DNA from: Caryophanales bacterium UBA743
GTDB lineage: Bacteria; Bacillota_I; Bacilli_A; RFN20; CAG-826
Direction of reading: 5' to 3'
NCBI GenBank assembly: GCA_002297365.1
Contig: DBKT01000011.1
Span: forward strand, 62,001 to 126,000
Length of the DNA: 64,000 nt
The translations under genes and the position numbers were made by a program. Under the pieces are notes generated by a model. The model had not been told where the DNA came from. It saw only the letters and a list, made by a program, of their open reading frames with translations, and ran no database searches. This document shows, one piece after another, positions 43,632 through 52,451 of this stretch. Positions within the stretch are counted from its first letter, which is position 1. Each line of letters opens with the position of its first letter.

Positions 43632-43660
43632 ACTATACAACTCTTAAAAATTTTGTACAA
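43632..43660 (-). promoter_or_regulatory. Promoter of the tRNA cluster
   Basis: Minus strand: -35 TTGTAC (43655-43660), 17-base spacer, -10 TATAGT (43632-43637), a dozen bases before tRNA-Ile. Confidence 0.75.
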
Positions 43661-43786
43661 GGAAACTAAAGAATTTTTTTCATTTTCTGCAAATCCAATA
43701 AAAGATTCCCGGATATCTTGCGCGAAATATAGAAAAAGCTATCACGCTACACATGGTAACGCAATGGCTGAATAACGGAGTTTGAG

Positions 43787-45430
43787 TTAGGATCTTGTCG
43801 CTATAGAAGAAGTTTCATCTTTATCTGGCCCATCAAAACAGCCAACAACATAGTTCACGTTTCCTTCTTCATCTTTCGTTTTCATAAGATAAAAACTGTT
43901 TTTTCCATAGATGAAATAGATTTGATTGAGAGTCGGGAAGTAAGGCTCGCCATCAAAGGTGACATCCACGTCATTCCAAGTAACTTTAGGATTTTTCAAT
44001 GTCCCGCTTACGACCAAGACGACATCCTCATTTTTGAATTTGAATTTGTAGGTCCCAGCATATAGTCTAAACCCATCCACAGATTGAAGGTCTTTCTTCT
44101 CAAAGCCCAATTTGCTGAAAGATTGGTCACTGTAGTCGTATGTCAGATGGACTTCATAGTATTCGCTAGAGAAATACATCGCTGAGATTTTATTGTCGCT
44201 ATTTAAGGAAAGCTCTATTTCCATAGTGGCGGATAAATCCAAATCGGTGAATTTCGTTATCTTTGAGGCAAGGCTTCCTGTCTGACTGGTCGACATCAAA
44301 TAGGCGCCATCGTCTTGCTTCACGAAAGATTCGACGGCAACGCTACGATATGGGGTATATCTCTTAATGTCGGTTATTGGCTGGCTGTTGAATTGAGGAA
44401 CGGTTGAATAATACCCATAGCTTCCATCATCCAGCAATAAAAGCTGATGAACGCCTTTATCCACTCCTTCCTCTTCTTTGTCATTAACGAGAATATAGCT
44501 ACGTTCCATCGTGGCTTTATCATCGTTTTTGGACGTTAAGGAGCCCTGGAAAACGAAATCCGTGTCAACCGCTTCATAATAATAATGAGTAAGAGGGCTC
44601 TCTCCGGAGTTATCGATGAATTCCATCGTATAGGAATATTTCCCATTTTCCAAATAATTAAATGCGGTCATCAAAGTATCGTGGTAGGACTCATGTTTTA
44701 AAGGGGTTGGGACAGGTATATCTTTATCTTTCTCCGATAAATCAAAGGTCAATGTGATAGTAAGATCATAGCTCCCTGAGCCTTCGCTTGTTTGATTTTT
44801 TGGCGTCTCAACTAATAACGTATCGAATTTCCCATTTTTATAAGTCATTTTGAAAAGACTGATGTCCGGTAAATTGATATTGGCGACCCTGCGCATGATC
44901 GTTTTGGCTTTGTTCTTTCCGGTAACGTTGGTGGTCTTAAGGGTGTAGCTATCTTCTCCTTCGGTTTTTTGCAAATACGATTGGTAATTGATCAAGAAAG
45001 GATTCTCGTATTCGTTAAAGCTGATAGGCTCCTTAGAAGAATCAAGGAACTTGTTCTCGACTATTTTGTTATCCCGATCCAAATCATAGGTGACCGCATC
45101 TCCATCCTCTCCTCTCCAAAGAGTTATATCAGAATTGAAGAAATTGCTTGTTAGATAATAGGAATTCTCCCCGAAAGCAACGGCCATACCGCCTTTATCG
45201 GAGGAAGTAAGCTTGCCAGTAGAGTCGTAATTTCTCATCAACAGCTCCCCGCTTAAAGAAATCTCTTTCTCGAGGTCTTGGCACATTTCATCCAAGGAGC
45301 GTGTCTCTTCCTTCACTGAGGAAGAGGGGGAAGAAGAATTGCTGCTATCCTTGGAATCTTCGTTGTTATTTGTGCAAGAAAGCAACGAAAAGGTGGAAAG
45401 AAGCAATAAAACATTTTGAATTTTTTTCAT
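43787..45430 (-). CDS. Lipoprotein of about 550 residues (second pair)
   Basis: 547 residues from ATG 45430, chosen because TGAGG precedes it; an ATG 12 bases upstream has none. The signal peptide ends in LLSC and is followed by a Ser/Asn/Asp linker. The rest is beta-rich (TYDLDRDNKIVENKFLDSS, SYTMEFIDNSGESP) without known catalytic motifs. It follows the Big2 lipoprotein by 8 bases and resembles the 5.3 kb protein in length, position in the pair and strand-rich style. Function unknown; probably surface-exposed. Confidence 0.75.
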   Translation of the reverse strand: MKKIQNVLLLLSTFSLLSCTNNNEDSKDSSNSSSPSSSVKEETRSLDEMCQDLEKEISLSGELLMRNYDSTGKLTSSDKGGMAVAFGENSYYLTSNFFNSDITLWRGEDGDAVTYDLDRDNKIVENKFLDSSKEPISFNEYENPFLINYQSYLQKTEGEDSYTLKTTNVTGKNKAKTIMRRVANINLPDISLFKMTYKNGKFDTLLVETPKNQTSEGSGSYDLTITLTFDLSEKDKDIPVPTPLKHESYHDTLMTAFNYLENGKYSYTMEFIDNSGESPLTHYYYEAVDTDFVFQGSLTSKNDDKATMERSYILVNDKEEEGVDKGVHQLLLLDDGSYGYYSTVPQFNSQPITDIKRYTPYRSVAVESFVKQDDGAYLMSTSQTGSLASKITKFTDLDLSATMEIELSLNSDNKISAMYFSSEYYEVHLTYDYSDQSFSKLGFEKKDLQSVDGFRLYAGTYKFKFKNEDVVLVVSGTLKNPKVTWNDVDVTFDGEPYFPTLNQIYFIYGKNSFYLMKTKDEEGNVNYVVGCFDGPDKDETSSIATRS

Positions 45431-45438
45431 ATAAAACC

Positions 45439-47439
45439 TCACTTAGTAAACGTAAATCTCAAACGGACCGTGTAATCATATGGTCCACACAAGGTAACGT
45501 ATATCGTGTTTGTTGAAGGGTTATTCCTAGAAATCGTAAAGCCTCCTTCGACTTTTTCCAAAACGGTTTCCGTATCATCGCAAAGCAAGCTGAACTCTTG
45601 AGATCCGCTCGTAGGTTGGAACTTAAAGAGGATGGTGTGTTTTTCTCCAGCTTTCAAAGAATTATTGCCAGTCAAATAGTTCTTGTTAGCGCCATCGATG
45701 GTTATTTCCGTAAGGCCATTAGGAACCTTGTTATCATCAACCACTTCTACTTCTTTACGAACCTCTAAACCGCTTAAAGTTTTGAAAGTGATGGTGGCTT
45801 TGCCTATCTTCGCCGCCTTTAAAATCCCTTCCTCTGTTAAAAGGACGGCACCGCTATCATTTTCGTTTTCGATATTAGTGACGCGGATGGTATCAACGCT
45901 GCTCATTGCGGAAGCAGGACTAAAATTGATAGGCTCAATCTCAATCGTGTTACCGACTTTAAAATACTTGTGATTATCTAAATCTGTAGACTGGTAATAA
46001 GTTTTAATGCCCAATGAAGTGAAATAGAACATGCTAGGCGAGAAACTCGTGTCTTCATATGTTTTTCTTTCTCCTTCATAAGACATCTCATATAAATAGT
46101 CATAAGATTCATTCGTCGAGGCATTCGCTTTAGGAAGATTGTTTTCGTCGAGGTCGGTTTTCTTATAGATCTTATTCACAAAATGAATGGATTGTATCGA
46201 GTTATTGGCATTGGCAATAATCTTTAAAGACATATCGACATATCGAGGGGTGCTTTCCTTAGAAAGCCCCTTGTAGGTGATCTCAAATCCGTTTCCGGTG
46301 CTCTCTATCTTCTTTAGGCTCTCATCAAGCTTAAGGTTTTCTAGCATTTTTCCTGAATAATAGCTGGCAACATTGAGTAAGCCATAAGAATCAGAATCAT
46401 CCAAATAATACAAAGACGCGTCTTTCTTCATCTCATCCAAACTAAAGGAAGAGCTTACGTCTTTAAAATCAACGTCAAGCAAATCTTCCTCGCTCATCCC
46501 TTTGGAAGCGTCACTCATCTTGAAATTGAAATATCTCGAATGGTCAAGATCGACCCCACGATAAGTTTTCGAAGTCTTTTTCGTCGAATCATCGCCTATT
46601 TTTTGCGTTTCGGAAATCGCGATATTGACGGAATTCGAAAAGAATTGCACCTCTGTGTTTTCACTATATTGGGAGGTCATCCCTTTCCTTTGATGTATTC
46701 CTTTTATTTTAAGAAGGTTCCCAGTTTGCGCTTCTATGGATTCGCTGTCTTTCAGCTTATTCATCGCTTCATTAAGTTTTTTCGTATATTCGCTTACAAC
46801 ATGAAACTCGAGGGCGTCTTCAAATAATCCCGAATCGGATCTTACGGTTATTTTCGCTTTTCCTATTGCCAAAGCTTTCATCAAACCCGTTTGGTCGATG
46901 CTGATGACGGAAGAGTTATCGGAAACATAGGTGAGTACCTTGTTGGTGGCGTTTTCCGGGGTAAATTCCACGATAAGTTGGGTTTCGCTCCCTAAAGAGA
47001 GCTCCTGATTGGAGTTGCTTATTTTAACGCCTTCGACAGGAACCTCTTTGACGGTGAATTTTACTTCTTTCGCGAATTCCTGATCATTTTCGGAAATGAC
47101 TTTGCAAGTTACCGTAGCCTCCCCTTCGCTTATCCCCGTCAGAATGCCATCGTTTGAGACATGGAGAACGCTTTGATTAGAGCTTTCAAAGGAAACGCTC
47201 TTAGCGGTTGCGTCGCTTGGGTTTATCTCAACAACCAATTTGAGGCTTTCGCCAATGTTCAAGCTCGTTTTAGCGGCTATGAGATTTATCGATTCGATAT
47301 TCTTTTCTTCAACCTGTGAGGAAGATGGTTCGCTACTCACAATCGGTGCGGACGAATCTTCGGATGTATCTTCTGCCCTGCAGGAGAGAAGGCCAAAAAG
47401 GGCAGTTAGGCCTAATAATGACAATAATTTTTTCTTCAT
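45439..47439 (-). CDS. Lipoprotein with two Ig-like (Big2) domains
   Basis: 666 residues. Lipobox LLSC near residue 20, Ser-rich linker, then two Big2 domains (about 48-128 with TSLNIGESLKLVVEINP and ILTGISEGEATVTC, and 130-210 with LIVEFTPENATNK), a middle helical/strand domain (about 215-480) and a third Big-like region near 500-580. Same plan as the 7.0 kb gene. A TATAAT lies at 47459-47464 upstream; the SD is GAGG. Likely a surface binding protein. Confidence 0.78.
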   Translation of the reverse strand: MKKKLLSLLGLTALFGLLSCRAEDTSEDSSAPIVSSEPSSSQVEEKNIESINLIAAKTSLNIGESLKLVVEINPSDATAKSVSFESSNQSVLHVSNDGILTGISEGEATVTCKVISENDQEFAKEVKFTVKEVPVEGVKISNSNQELSLGSETQLIVEFTPENATNKVLTYVSDNSSVISIDQTGLMKALAIGKAKITVRSDSGLFEDALEFHVVSEYTKKLNEAMNKLKDSESIEAQTGNLLKIKGIHQRKGMTSQYSENTEVQFFSNSVNIAISETQKIGDDSTKKTSKTYRGVDLDHSRYFNFKMSDASKGMSEEDLLDVDFKDVSSSFSLDEMKKDASLYYLDDSDSYGLLNVASYYSGKMLENLKLDESLKKIESTGNGFEITYKGLSKESTPRYVDMSLKIIANANNSIQSIHFVNKIYKKTDLDENNLPKANASTNESYDYLYEMSYEGERKTYEDTSFSPSMFYFTSLGIKTYYQSTDLDNHKYFKVGNTIEIEPINFSPASAMSSVDTIRVTNIENENDSGAVLLTEEGILKAAKIGKATITFKTLSGLEVRKEVEVVDDNKVPNGLTEITIDGANKNYLTGNNSLKAGEKHTILFKFQPTSGSQEFSLLCDDTETVLEKVEGGFTISRNNPSTNTIYVTLCGPYDYTVRLRFTFTK

Positions 47440-47683
47440 TCTCTGTTACCTCGGGCTAATTATATCCGAATTTTTGTTTACAGTTCTTTTTTGCGACCAA
47501 AACAAAAGAGACCAGAAAAAGACATAAAACAAATCAAAAGGAAGGAACATCGTGCTCATTTTGTGAATATCGGCAAAATACACAACAATCTGCGGTCCTA
47601 TTCACCTGTATCGCGTATTTCGTTTTTGTAATGCGAAAGGCATTCCATTCCCCTCGTATCATCACGGATCTCGGCATTCGCGC

Positions 47684-48230
47684 TTAAGGCGTCTTATGCA
47701 TCGCTTTCAGTTCTTCTAGAATTTTCTCCCTCGTTCTGCCAACCAAACCCAATTGCTTCACGTCCATGTTTTCCTTTTCCATGCGCCGGAAGAACTCTTG
47801 AATATCGGCATATGCACCATAAGGGGCCGCTATCTTGGCAGTTGGTCCAATCGACTCCGTCAGGCGGAAAACGTCATTCTTGTGCTTCTTGACGCTTTTG
47901 CTATAGGCATGTCCCCCTTTGCCTTACAGCCTTCCGAATCCAGCCATGCTTTTGCCTTAAACGGAATTAAATACGCCGCATCCGAGGCGCTCATTCCATC
48001 CCTAGCAGCTTCCCCCCGTTTCAAAAATTCGCAACGACCATCGCCCAAAAGAACGGCGGGCAGGCTTGAGGCATCTTCTTCCGTCGCCAAAACGTCGCAG
48101 CCCCCTCCAAATGACGACATATTGTCCTTCATCGCCCTTGAGTCGTTCCTTAAAGATGCCAATTCCATTAACCGTCTATTTTCCCTCACAGCTCATTCAG
48201 CGCTTCTTTCGCAGCTTGACTTGTGGAAAG
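47684..48230 (-). pseudogene. AbiEii-type nucleotidyltransferase toxin, decayed
   Basis: Minus strand, several frames. The visible blocks are FKERLKGDEGQYVV, GGGCDVLATEED, then MSASDAAYLIPFKAKAWLDS and in another frame KKHKNDVFRLTESIG and GAYADIQEFFRRMEKE, ending LEELKAMHKTP and TAA 47684-47686. The order matches AbiEii/AbiGii toxins, nucleotidyltransferases of abortive-infection systems. About 100 residues around the catalytic region are deleted, and one-base shifts occur in T and A runs near 47900 and 48110. Clearly inactive. Confidence 0.65.
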
Positions 48231-48259
48231 CTTCTGTACGCCTTTATAAATGAAATGCA

Positions 48260-48557
48260 ACAGAAGCATCTGCGCCGACGGAAGAATTTCTTTCCGTAAC
48301 TCCTTTTGGCGTTACACCGTTCTTGCAAATACATTGCCATAAAAGGTAAATAAATTTGCTTTCCCTCTACAGCAAAGGGGATTTTCTCGCGAATCAAATA
48401 TTCTTTCTCCCTATAGAAAAAGGTCTTTTAGCACGAGCACAACTGGCAAATTCTCATTTTCTTGTATCCGATTTATATGTTTCTTTAGTACTTCAATGCG
48501 TTCTAATTTTGTCTTCGGATAAAGGAAAATCGCCTTTTGCTTATTCATAAACGCCAT
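48260..48557 (-). pseudogene. AbiEi-like HTH antitoxin, frameshifted
   Basis: Start near ATG 48557 (MAFMNKQKAIFLYPKTKLE). It continues to LPVVLVLKDLF, then an extra T in a T run (about 48415) shifts to FYREKEYLIREKIPF and GKQIYLPFMAMYLQERCN. This block is typical of the small antitoxin gene that sits upstream of AbiEii-type toxins. It pairs with the decayed toxin downstream. Confidence 0.55.
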
Positions 48558-48777
48558 TTGTAGGTGATATCTTGCAACTATAAAATTGGGTGAGTGCTTA
48601 AAATCAACGTCGTCCTATTTAACATTAATTGCAAGAACCTTATTGAGATATTCCATACCATCACCTGCATTCTTAATTCTTTTTTGTGATATGACTTCTC
48701 TTATGTTAAGTTGCAAAATTTAGGTTAATATAATCTAAGAATCAACATTTTAAAAACATTCCCATATAGAAAGAAAC

Positions 48778-48900
48778 CTCATTTTCGGAAGATATAGCCC
48801 TCTCCGACAACAGTCGTCATAAATGACTCTCTCAACCACACGGCAGTCTCGTCTTCTTTCAATTGATGCAAAGGTGCTCGGCTATCTTTTTCGGCTCTAT
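48778..48900 (-). pseudogene. Possible winged-helix regulator remnant
   Basis: Minus-strand fragment ending TTVVGEGYIFRK and stop, the end of an OmpR-type DNA-binding domain (I-x-T-V-x-G-x-G-Y-x-F). The frame breaks upstream. Low confidence. The remainder of 48560-48960 holds nothing I can support. Confidence 0.3.
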
Positions 48901-48972
48901 GAATTCTAATGGGGATGGCATTTTTCCATCCCCATCGATTGTTACAGCTTTTATGGGTTTTTGATAAACAAA

Positions 48973-49000
48973 AAAGCCCTGGAAATAAATCCAGAGCTTT
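48973..49000 (-). terminator. Terminator after rpsI
   Basis: Stem AAAGCCCTGGA / TCCAGAGCTTT (one mismatch) with a T-rich tract on the minus strand (TTTTTTG). Confidence 0.8.
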
Positions 49001-49018
49001 GAAGATTCGAGGAAACGA

Positions 49019-49411
49019 TTAACGTTTGCTGAATTGCGGAGCGCGACGAGCTGCTTTTAAGCCGTACTTCTTTCTTTCCTTGGAACGAGCGTTTCTAGTT
49101 AACATACCAGCGACTTTTAAGGTCTTGCGATCTTCGCCAGCTTCCAAAAGAGCACGAGCAATGCCTAAACGGATGGCTTCGGCTTGTCCGGTGAATCCAC
49201 CGCCATTGACATCGGCGTGGATGTCATATTTTCCATCAGTACCGGTTAAGGTAAGAGGTTGCTTAAGGTTTTGGACTAAGGTTGCATAAGGCATATATTC
49301 CTCAACAGCGATGCCATTGACAAGGATTACGCCTTTACCAGCACTGATCCAAACACGAGCGACGGAGCTCTTTCTACGGCCAGTACCATAGTATTTCTTT
49401 TCTTCTGCCAT
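49019..49411 (-). CDS. rpsI: 30S ribosomal protein S9
   Basis: 130 residues with YYGTGRRKSSVARVW at the N-terminus and the basic C-terminus ARRAPQFSKR that reaches the ribosomal P site. It lies 13 bases after rplM, the universal rplM-rpsI pair. Confidence 0.98.
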   Translation of the reverse strand: MAEEKKYYGTGRRKSSVARVWISAGKGVILVNGIAVEEYMPYATLVQNLKQPLTLTGTDGKYDIHADVNGGGFTGQAEAIRLGIARALLEAGEDRKTLKVAGMLTRNARSKERKKYGLKAARRAPQFSKR

Positions 49412-49424
49412 ACTTGTCTACTCC

Positions 49425-49868
49425 TTATTTGATTTCAAGCGCAACTGGTTGTTGAGCTTGTTGCTTGTGTTCAGCACCTGCATAGACGAAGCACTTCTTC
49501 ATCATAGCTCTTCCTAAGCGGTTGCTTGGAAGCATGCCAGAAATGGCTCTTTCAACCATTTCCACAGGGAATTCACGTTTCATAACGCCGGCAGTACGGG
49601 TTCTTAAACCGCCATTGTAGCCGGAAACGTTATAATAATTCTTCTTGTGTTCGCCACCCTCTTTACCAGTGAGTTTGACTTTAGCGGCATTGATGATGAT
49701 GACATAGTCACCGCAATCTTCATTCTTTGCAAAGATTGGCTTGCCAGATCCCATTAAGATGCCAGCGACTTTGGAGCTTAATCTACCAAGAACCACATCC
49801 GTGGCATCGACGATATACCATTGTCTTTTGATCTCAAGAGGTTTGGCAACAGTTGTTTGACGTTGCAT
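49425..49868 (-). CDS. rplM: 50S ribosomal protein L13
   Basis: 147 residues, standard length, with WYIVDATDVVLGRLSSKVA near the start and MLPSNRLGRAMMKKCFVYAG later. Binds 23S rRNA early in assembly. A strong promoter and a leader hairpin lie upstream. Confidence 0.98.
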   Translation of the reverse strand: MQRQTTVAKPLEIKRQWYIVDATDVVLGRLSSKVAGILMGSGKPIFAKNEDCGDYVIIINAAKVKLTGKEGGEHKKNYYNVSGYNGGLRTRTAGVMKREFPVEMVERAISGMLPSNRLGRAMMKKCFVYAGAEHKQQAQQPVALEIK

Positions 49869-49895
49869 AATTATTCCTTCTTTCTTGATTTTTCT

Positions 49896-49918
49896 AGCGA
49901 CGCTTCAGAAAGCGCGCT
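49896..49918 (-). promoter_or_regulatory. Leader hairpin of the rplM transcript
   Basis: Minus strand AGCGCGCTT-TCTG-AAGCGTCGCT forms a hairpin between the promoter and rplM. It may be the autoregulatory L13 leader known in Bacilli, but I cannot match that structure confidently. Confidence 0.35.
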
Positions 49919-49923
49919 CAAGT

Positions 49924-49952
49924 ATTATCATCAGCCGAAAAACTCTTGTCAA
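49924..49952 (-). promoter_or_regulatory. Promoter of rplM-rpsI
   Basis: Minus strand: -35 TTGACA (49947-49952), 17-base spacer, -10 GATAAT (49924-49929). Confidence 0.8.
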
Positions 49953-50015
49953 CAAGAAAATGGCAAATTGTAAAGATATTCGTTGGACAAATGTAAAGAA
50001 TTCACGAATGATCGT

Positions 50016-50906
50016 CTAAACTGACCCTTTAAGAGAGAATTCGTCCACTTTTCTCATAAAAAACGGATAGAAAAACGTGCTCATAAGGTCAAATAGCAAA
50101 AAGCCGAAAAGGAAGCCCGCTGCAACGTCGCTTGCAAAATGGGCGCCGAGAATGATCCTTGAGATAGCGCAAAGAGTTGCCCATATATACGCAAATACAC
50201 GCAAAAGGAAAGAGGACTTATCGAATTTAGGGAACACATATCCCAATAATGAAATGGAAATGACCCCTACCGCATTAATGGTGTGCCCCGATGGGAAGGA
50301 AGCAAAATCGCTAGAGAGGTCTCCGTTGCATCCTAATATATACACGGGAACAAAATATTGATCTGGGTCCCCCTCTAAAGTGACGATATATCTCCAACGT
50401 GGACGATGCCAAAGGAACTTAAGCCCATTCATCATCAAAAAAGAAAGAATCCACATGATCAAAACAAAAAGGGAGAAGGCCACCGCTTTCCGAGGGCTGT
50501 CGGCTTTTGCGAAATGGGCACATAGAGCCCCAATAGCAAAGTGAAGAGCGCTGATTCCTACAGCCACCCCCCAACGAAGAGTTTTGTTCCAGCCATAGGA
50601 TTTGGAATAAGAAATAAACCTCCCACCGCTATACCCTGAGAAGAAAATGGCAAGGGCGACAAAGAAAATCCCCCAAACAATATCGTGGGATTTGCTGGAT
50701 CGATCACGATATTTAAACAATAAGCAGCAAGCGAATACGCAAAGAAGCTGGAAAGGCATCTCGGCAAGGTTTTCCCCGATCCTTCCAAAAAGGCTTTTTG
50801 GATTATAAAGGGCGTGTGTGATATTCAAATCAAAGAAAGCGAAAAGAACCAAAGAAGCAATCAAAAGAGGATAAATAACAAACCGTTCAACTTTCGTGAT
50901 TCTCAT
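50016..50906 (-). CDS. PAP2 family membrane phosphatase
   Basis: About 296 residues from ATG 50906 (a 311-residue version from 50951 is also possible; neither start has an SD, and a TAGAAT -10 lies seven bases before the ATG). Six membrane segments. The three PAP2 motifs are present: KFLWHRPRW, PSGHT and SRIILGAHFASDV (K-x6-RP, PSGH, SR-x5-H-x3-D). It would remove phosphate from a lipid phosphate such as undecaprenyl pyrophosphate or phosphatidate at the membrane. Downstream of rplM, divergent from pepC. Confidence 0.88.
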   Translation of the reverse strand: MRITKVERFVIYPLLIASLVLFAFFDLNITHALYNPKSLFGRIGENLAEMPFQLLCVFACCLLFKYRDRSSKSHDIVWGIFFVALAIFFSGYSGGRFISYSKSYGWNKTLRWGVAVGISALHFAIGALCAHFAKADSPRKAVAFSLFVLIMWILSFLMMNGLKFLWHRPRWRYIVTLEGDPDQYFVPVYILGCNGDLSSDFASFPSGHTINAVGVISISLLGYVFPKFDKSSFLLRVFAYIWATLCAISRIILGAHFASDVAAGFLFGFLLFDLMSTFFYPFFMRKVDEFSLKGSV

Positions 50907-50990
50907 ATTTTTTATTCTACACGGAAAGTTAGAAATATCGTGACTTTTCATTTTATTCGTTTAATATCATTTCGGAAAAAGGAAAACTTT

Positions 50991-52328
50991 ATGGAAAAAT
51001 ACATTGAAATGAAAAATCTTGAGGAGTTTCAAAAGAACTATCAAGAAAAAAAGAATCTTGCCGTTTCTCGAAGAAGCGTGAGCAAAAACGGTCTGGTGAA
51101 TTCCGCTATCGACGAGGATGAGGCGCACTCTTTGAAGGACGTCTTCTCCATCGACGTGGATGCGGGCGCAATCACCAACCAAAAACAATCCGGACGTTGT
51201 TGGATGTTTGCCGGATTGAACGTTATCCGCATGGTTTTGGCAAAGAAGCTAAACGCCAAAAGCATGGAACTATCTCAAGCTTATCTTCAGTTCTATGACA
51301 AGCTTGAAAAGGCTAATTTCACCTTGGAAAAAGCCCTTCAAATCGCCACTCAGCCATTGGATTCTCGCTTAAATACTTTCTTATTCGATTCTGGCATTGC
51401 CGATGGCGGACATTTCGCCATGTTTGTCAGCCTCGTAAAGAAATATGGCGTCGTTCCCAGTGAAAGCATGCCCGACAACTGCGTGAATTCTTCGACATCG
51501 GAATTGAATGCCCTTCTTACGAATTTGATCGGGAAAGATATCCTCATTCTCCGCGAAATGAAGAAAGAAGGCAAAGGCCAAGAAGAAATCGAAGCAAAGA
51601 AAGAAGAAATGCTTAGCGAAATCTATAACGTCCTTTGCGTTTCGCTTGGCGTCCCACCGAAATCCTTCACGTACGAATATAAGGATAAGGATGATAAATT
51701 CGTTCGTTTGGAAGAGACCACCCCTGTTGAATTCTATTCCAAATACATCGGGGTCGATTTAGATGACTACATGGTCCTTAGCGATGCTCCGATGAGCGGA
51801 TATAAGATGTATCAAAAATATTCTTCGGAATGGGTGAATAACGTCATTGGCGGGGAGCCTGTCGTTTTCTTTAATGTGAAAACGGAAGAGATGAAGCAAG
51901 CCGTTATCGCATCCTTAAAGGCAAACGAGCTTGTTTGGTTTGGCGCGGACGTGTCTGGCCAATCTTTACGAAAAGAAGGGCTTCTTGGCTATGGGCTTAT
52001 CCGTTTCGACGAGCTTCTTGGCATCGAATTGTTGGAAGGGAAAGGAGCTCGAATGGATACGAGGGTTTCTTTCTGCAACCACGCCATGACTTTCACGGGG
52101 GTGAATCTTCTCGATGAGAAGCCAAATCGTTGGAAGGTCGAAAATACCTGGGGCAAAGATGTTGGCAAAAACGGTTTCTTCATCATGGATGACGCCTGGT
52201 TTGATAACTATGTGTATGAGGTCTTCGTGAAAAAAGAATTCGTCCCAACCGAGCTTCTTAAGAAATTCGAAGAAAGCGAGACAACCTATGTCGACCCATG
52301 GACTGTGATGTGGGCTGAATTAGACTGA
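50991..52328 (+). CDS. pepC: Aminopeptidase C (bleomycin hydrolase family)
   Basis: 445 residues from ATG 50991 (AAAAAGG upstream; a longer frame upstream is antisense to the PAP2 gene). Papain-fold peptidase C1B with catalytic Cys in QSGRCWMFAGLN, His in CNHAMTFTGV and Asn in VENTWGKDVG. It forms hexameric barrels and trims peptides in the cytoplasm. Single gene with terminator at 52339. Confidence 0.95.
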   Translation: MEKYIEMKNLEEFQKNYQEKKNLAVSRRSVSKNGLVNSAIDEDEAHSLKDVFSIDVDAGAITNQKQSGRCWMFAGLNVIRMVLAKKLNAKSMELSQAYLQFYDKLEKANFTLEKALQIATQPLDSRLNTFLFDSGIADGGHFAMFVSLVKKYGVVPSESMPDNCVNSSTSELNALLTNLIGKDILILREMKKEGKGQEEIEAKKEEMLSEIYNVLCVSLGVPPKSFTYEYKDKDDKFVRLEETTPVEFYSKYIGVDLDDYMVLSDAPMSGYKMYQKYSSEWVNNVIGGEPVVFFNVKTEEMKQAVIASLKANELVWFGADVSGQSLRKEGLLGYGLIRFDELLGIELLEGKGARMDTRVSFCNHAMTFTGVNLLDEKPNRWKVENTWGKDVGKNGFFIMDDAWFDNYVYEVFVKKEFVPTELLKKFEESETTYVDPWTVMWAELD

Positions 52329-52338
52329 AACGCATGAT

Positions 52339-52367
52339 AAACCATTGGGGAAATCCGATGGTTTTTT
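52339..52367 (+). terminator. Terminator after pepC
   Basis: Stem AAACCAT / ATGGTTT with an inner GG/CC pairing, then T-rich tail. Confidence 0.75.
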
Positions 52368-52409
52368 ATTTTCTGGCAAATAGTCCCAATGCAAAGCCAT
52401 AATTAAAAA

Positions 52410-52427
52410 CCTCTTCTTTCGAAGAGG
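52410..52427 (-). terminator. Terminator after the hydroxyacyl-CoA dehydrogenase gene
   Basis: Perfect CCTCTTC / GAAGAGG stem with a four-base loop; minus strand continues TTTTTAATT. Confidence 0.8.
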
Positions 52428-52451
52428 AAAAACCATTTCATTCTATTTTTA

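Noticed and set aside
47753..48253. Plus-strand 166-residue ORF
   Set aside because: Its opposite strand carries recognisable AbiEii toxin blocks; the plus-strand frame is a shadow with no ribosome site or motif.
48560..48777. Small genes in the A/T-rich gap
   Set aside because: Short frames only, without ribosome sites or protein-like composition.
50814..50990. Upstream extension of pepC
   Set aside because: This frame is antisense to the PAP2 gene; ATG 50991 has the SD and the family's N-terminus.
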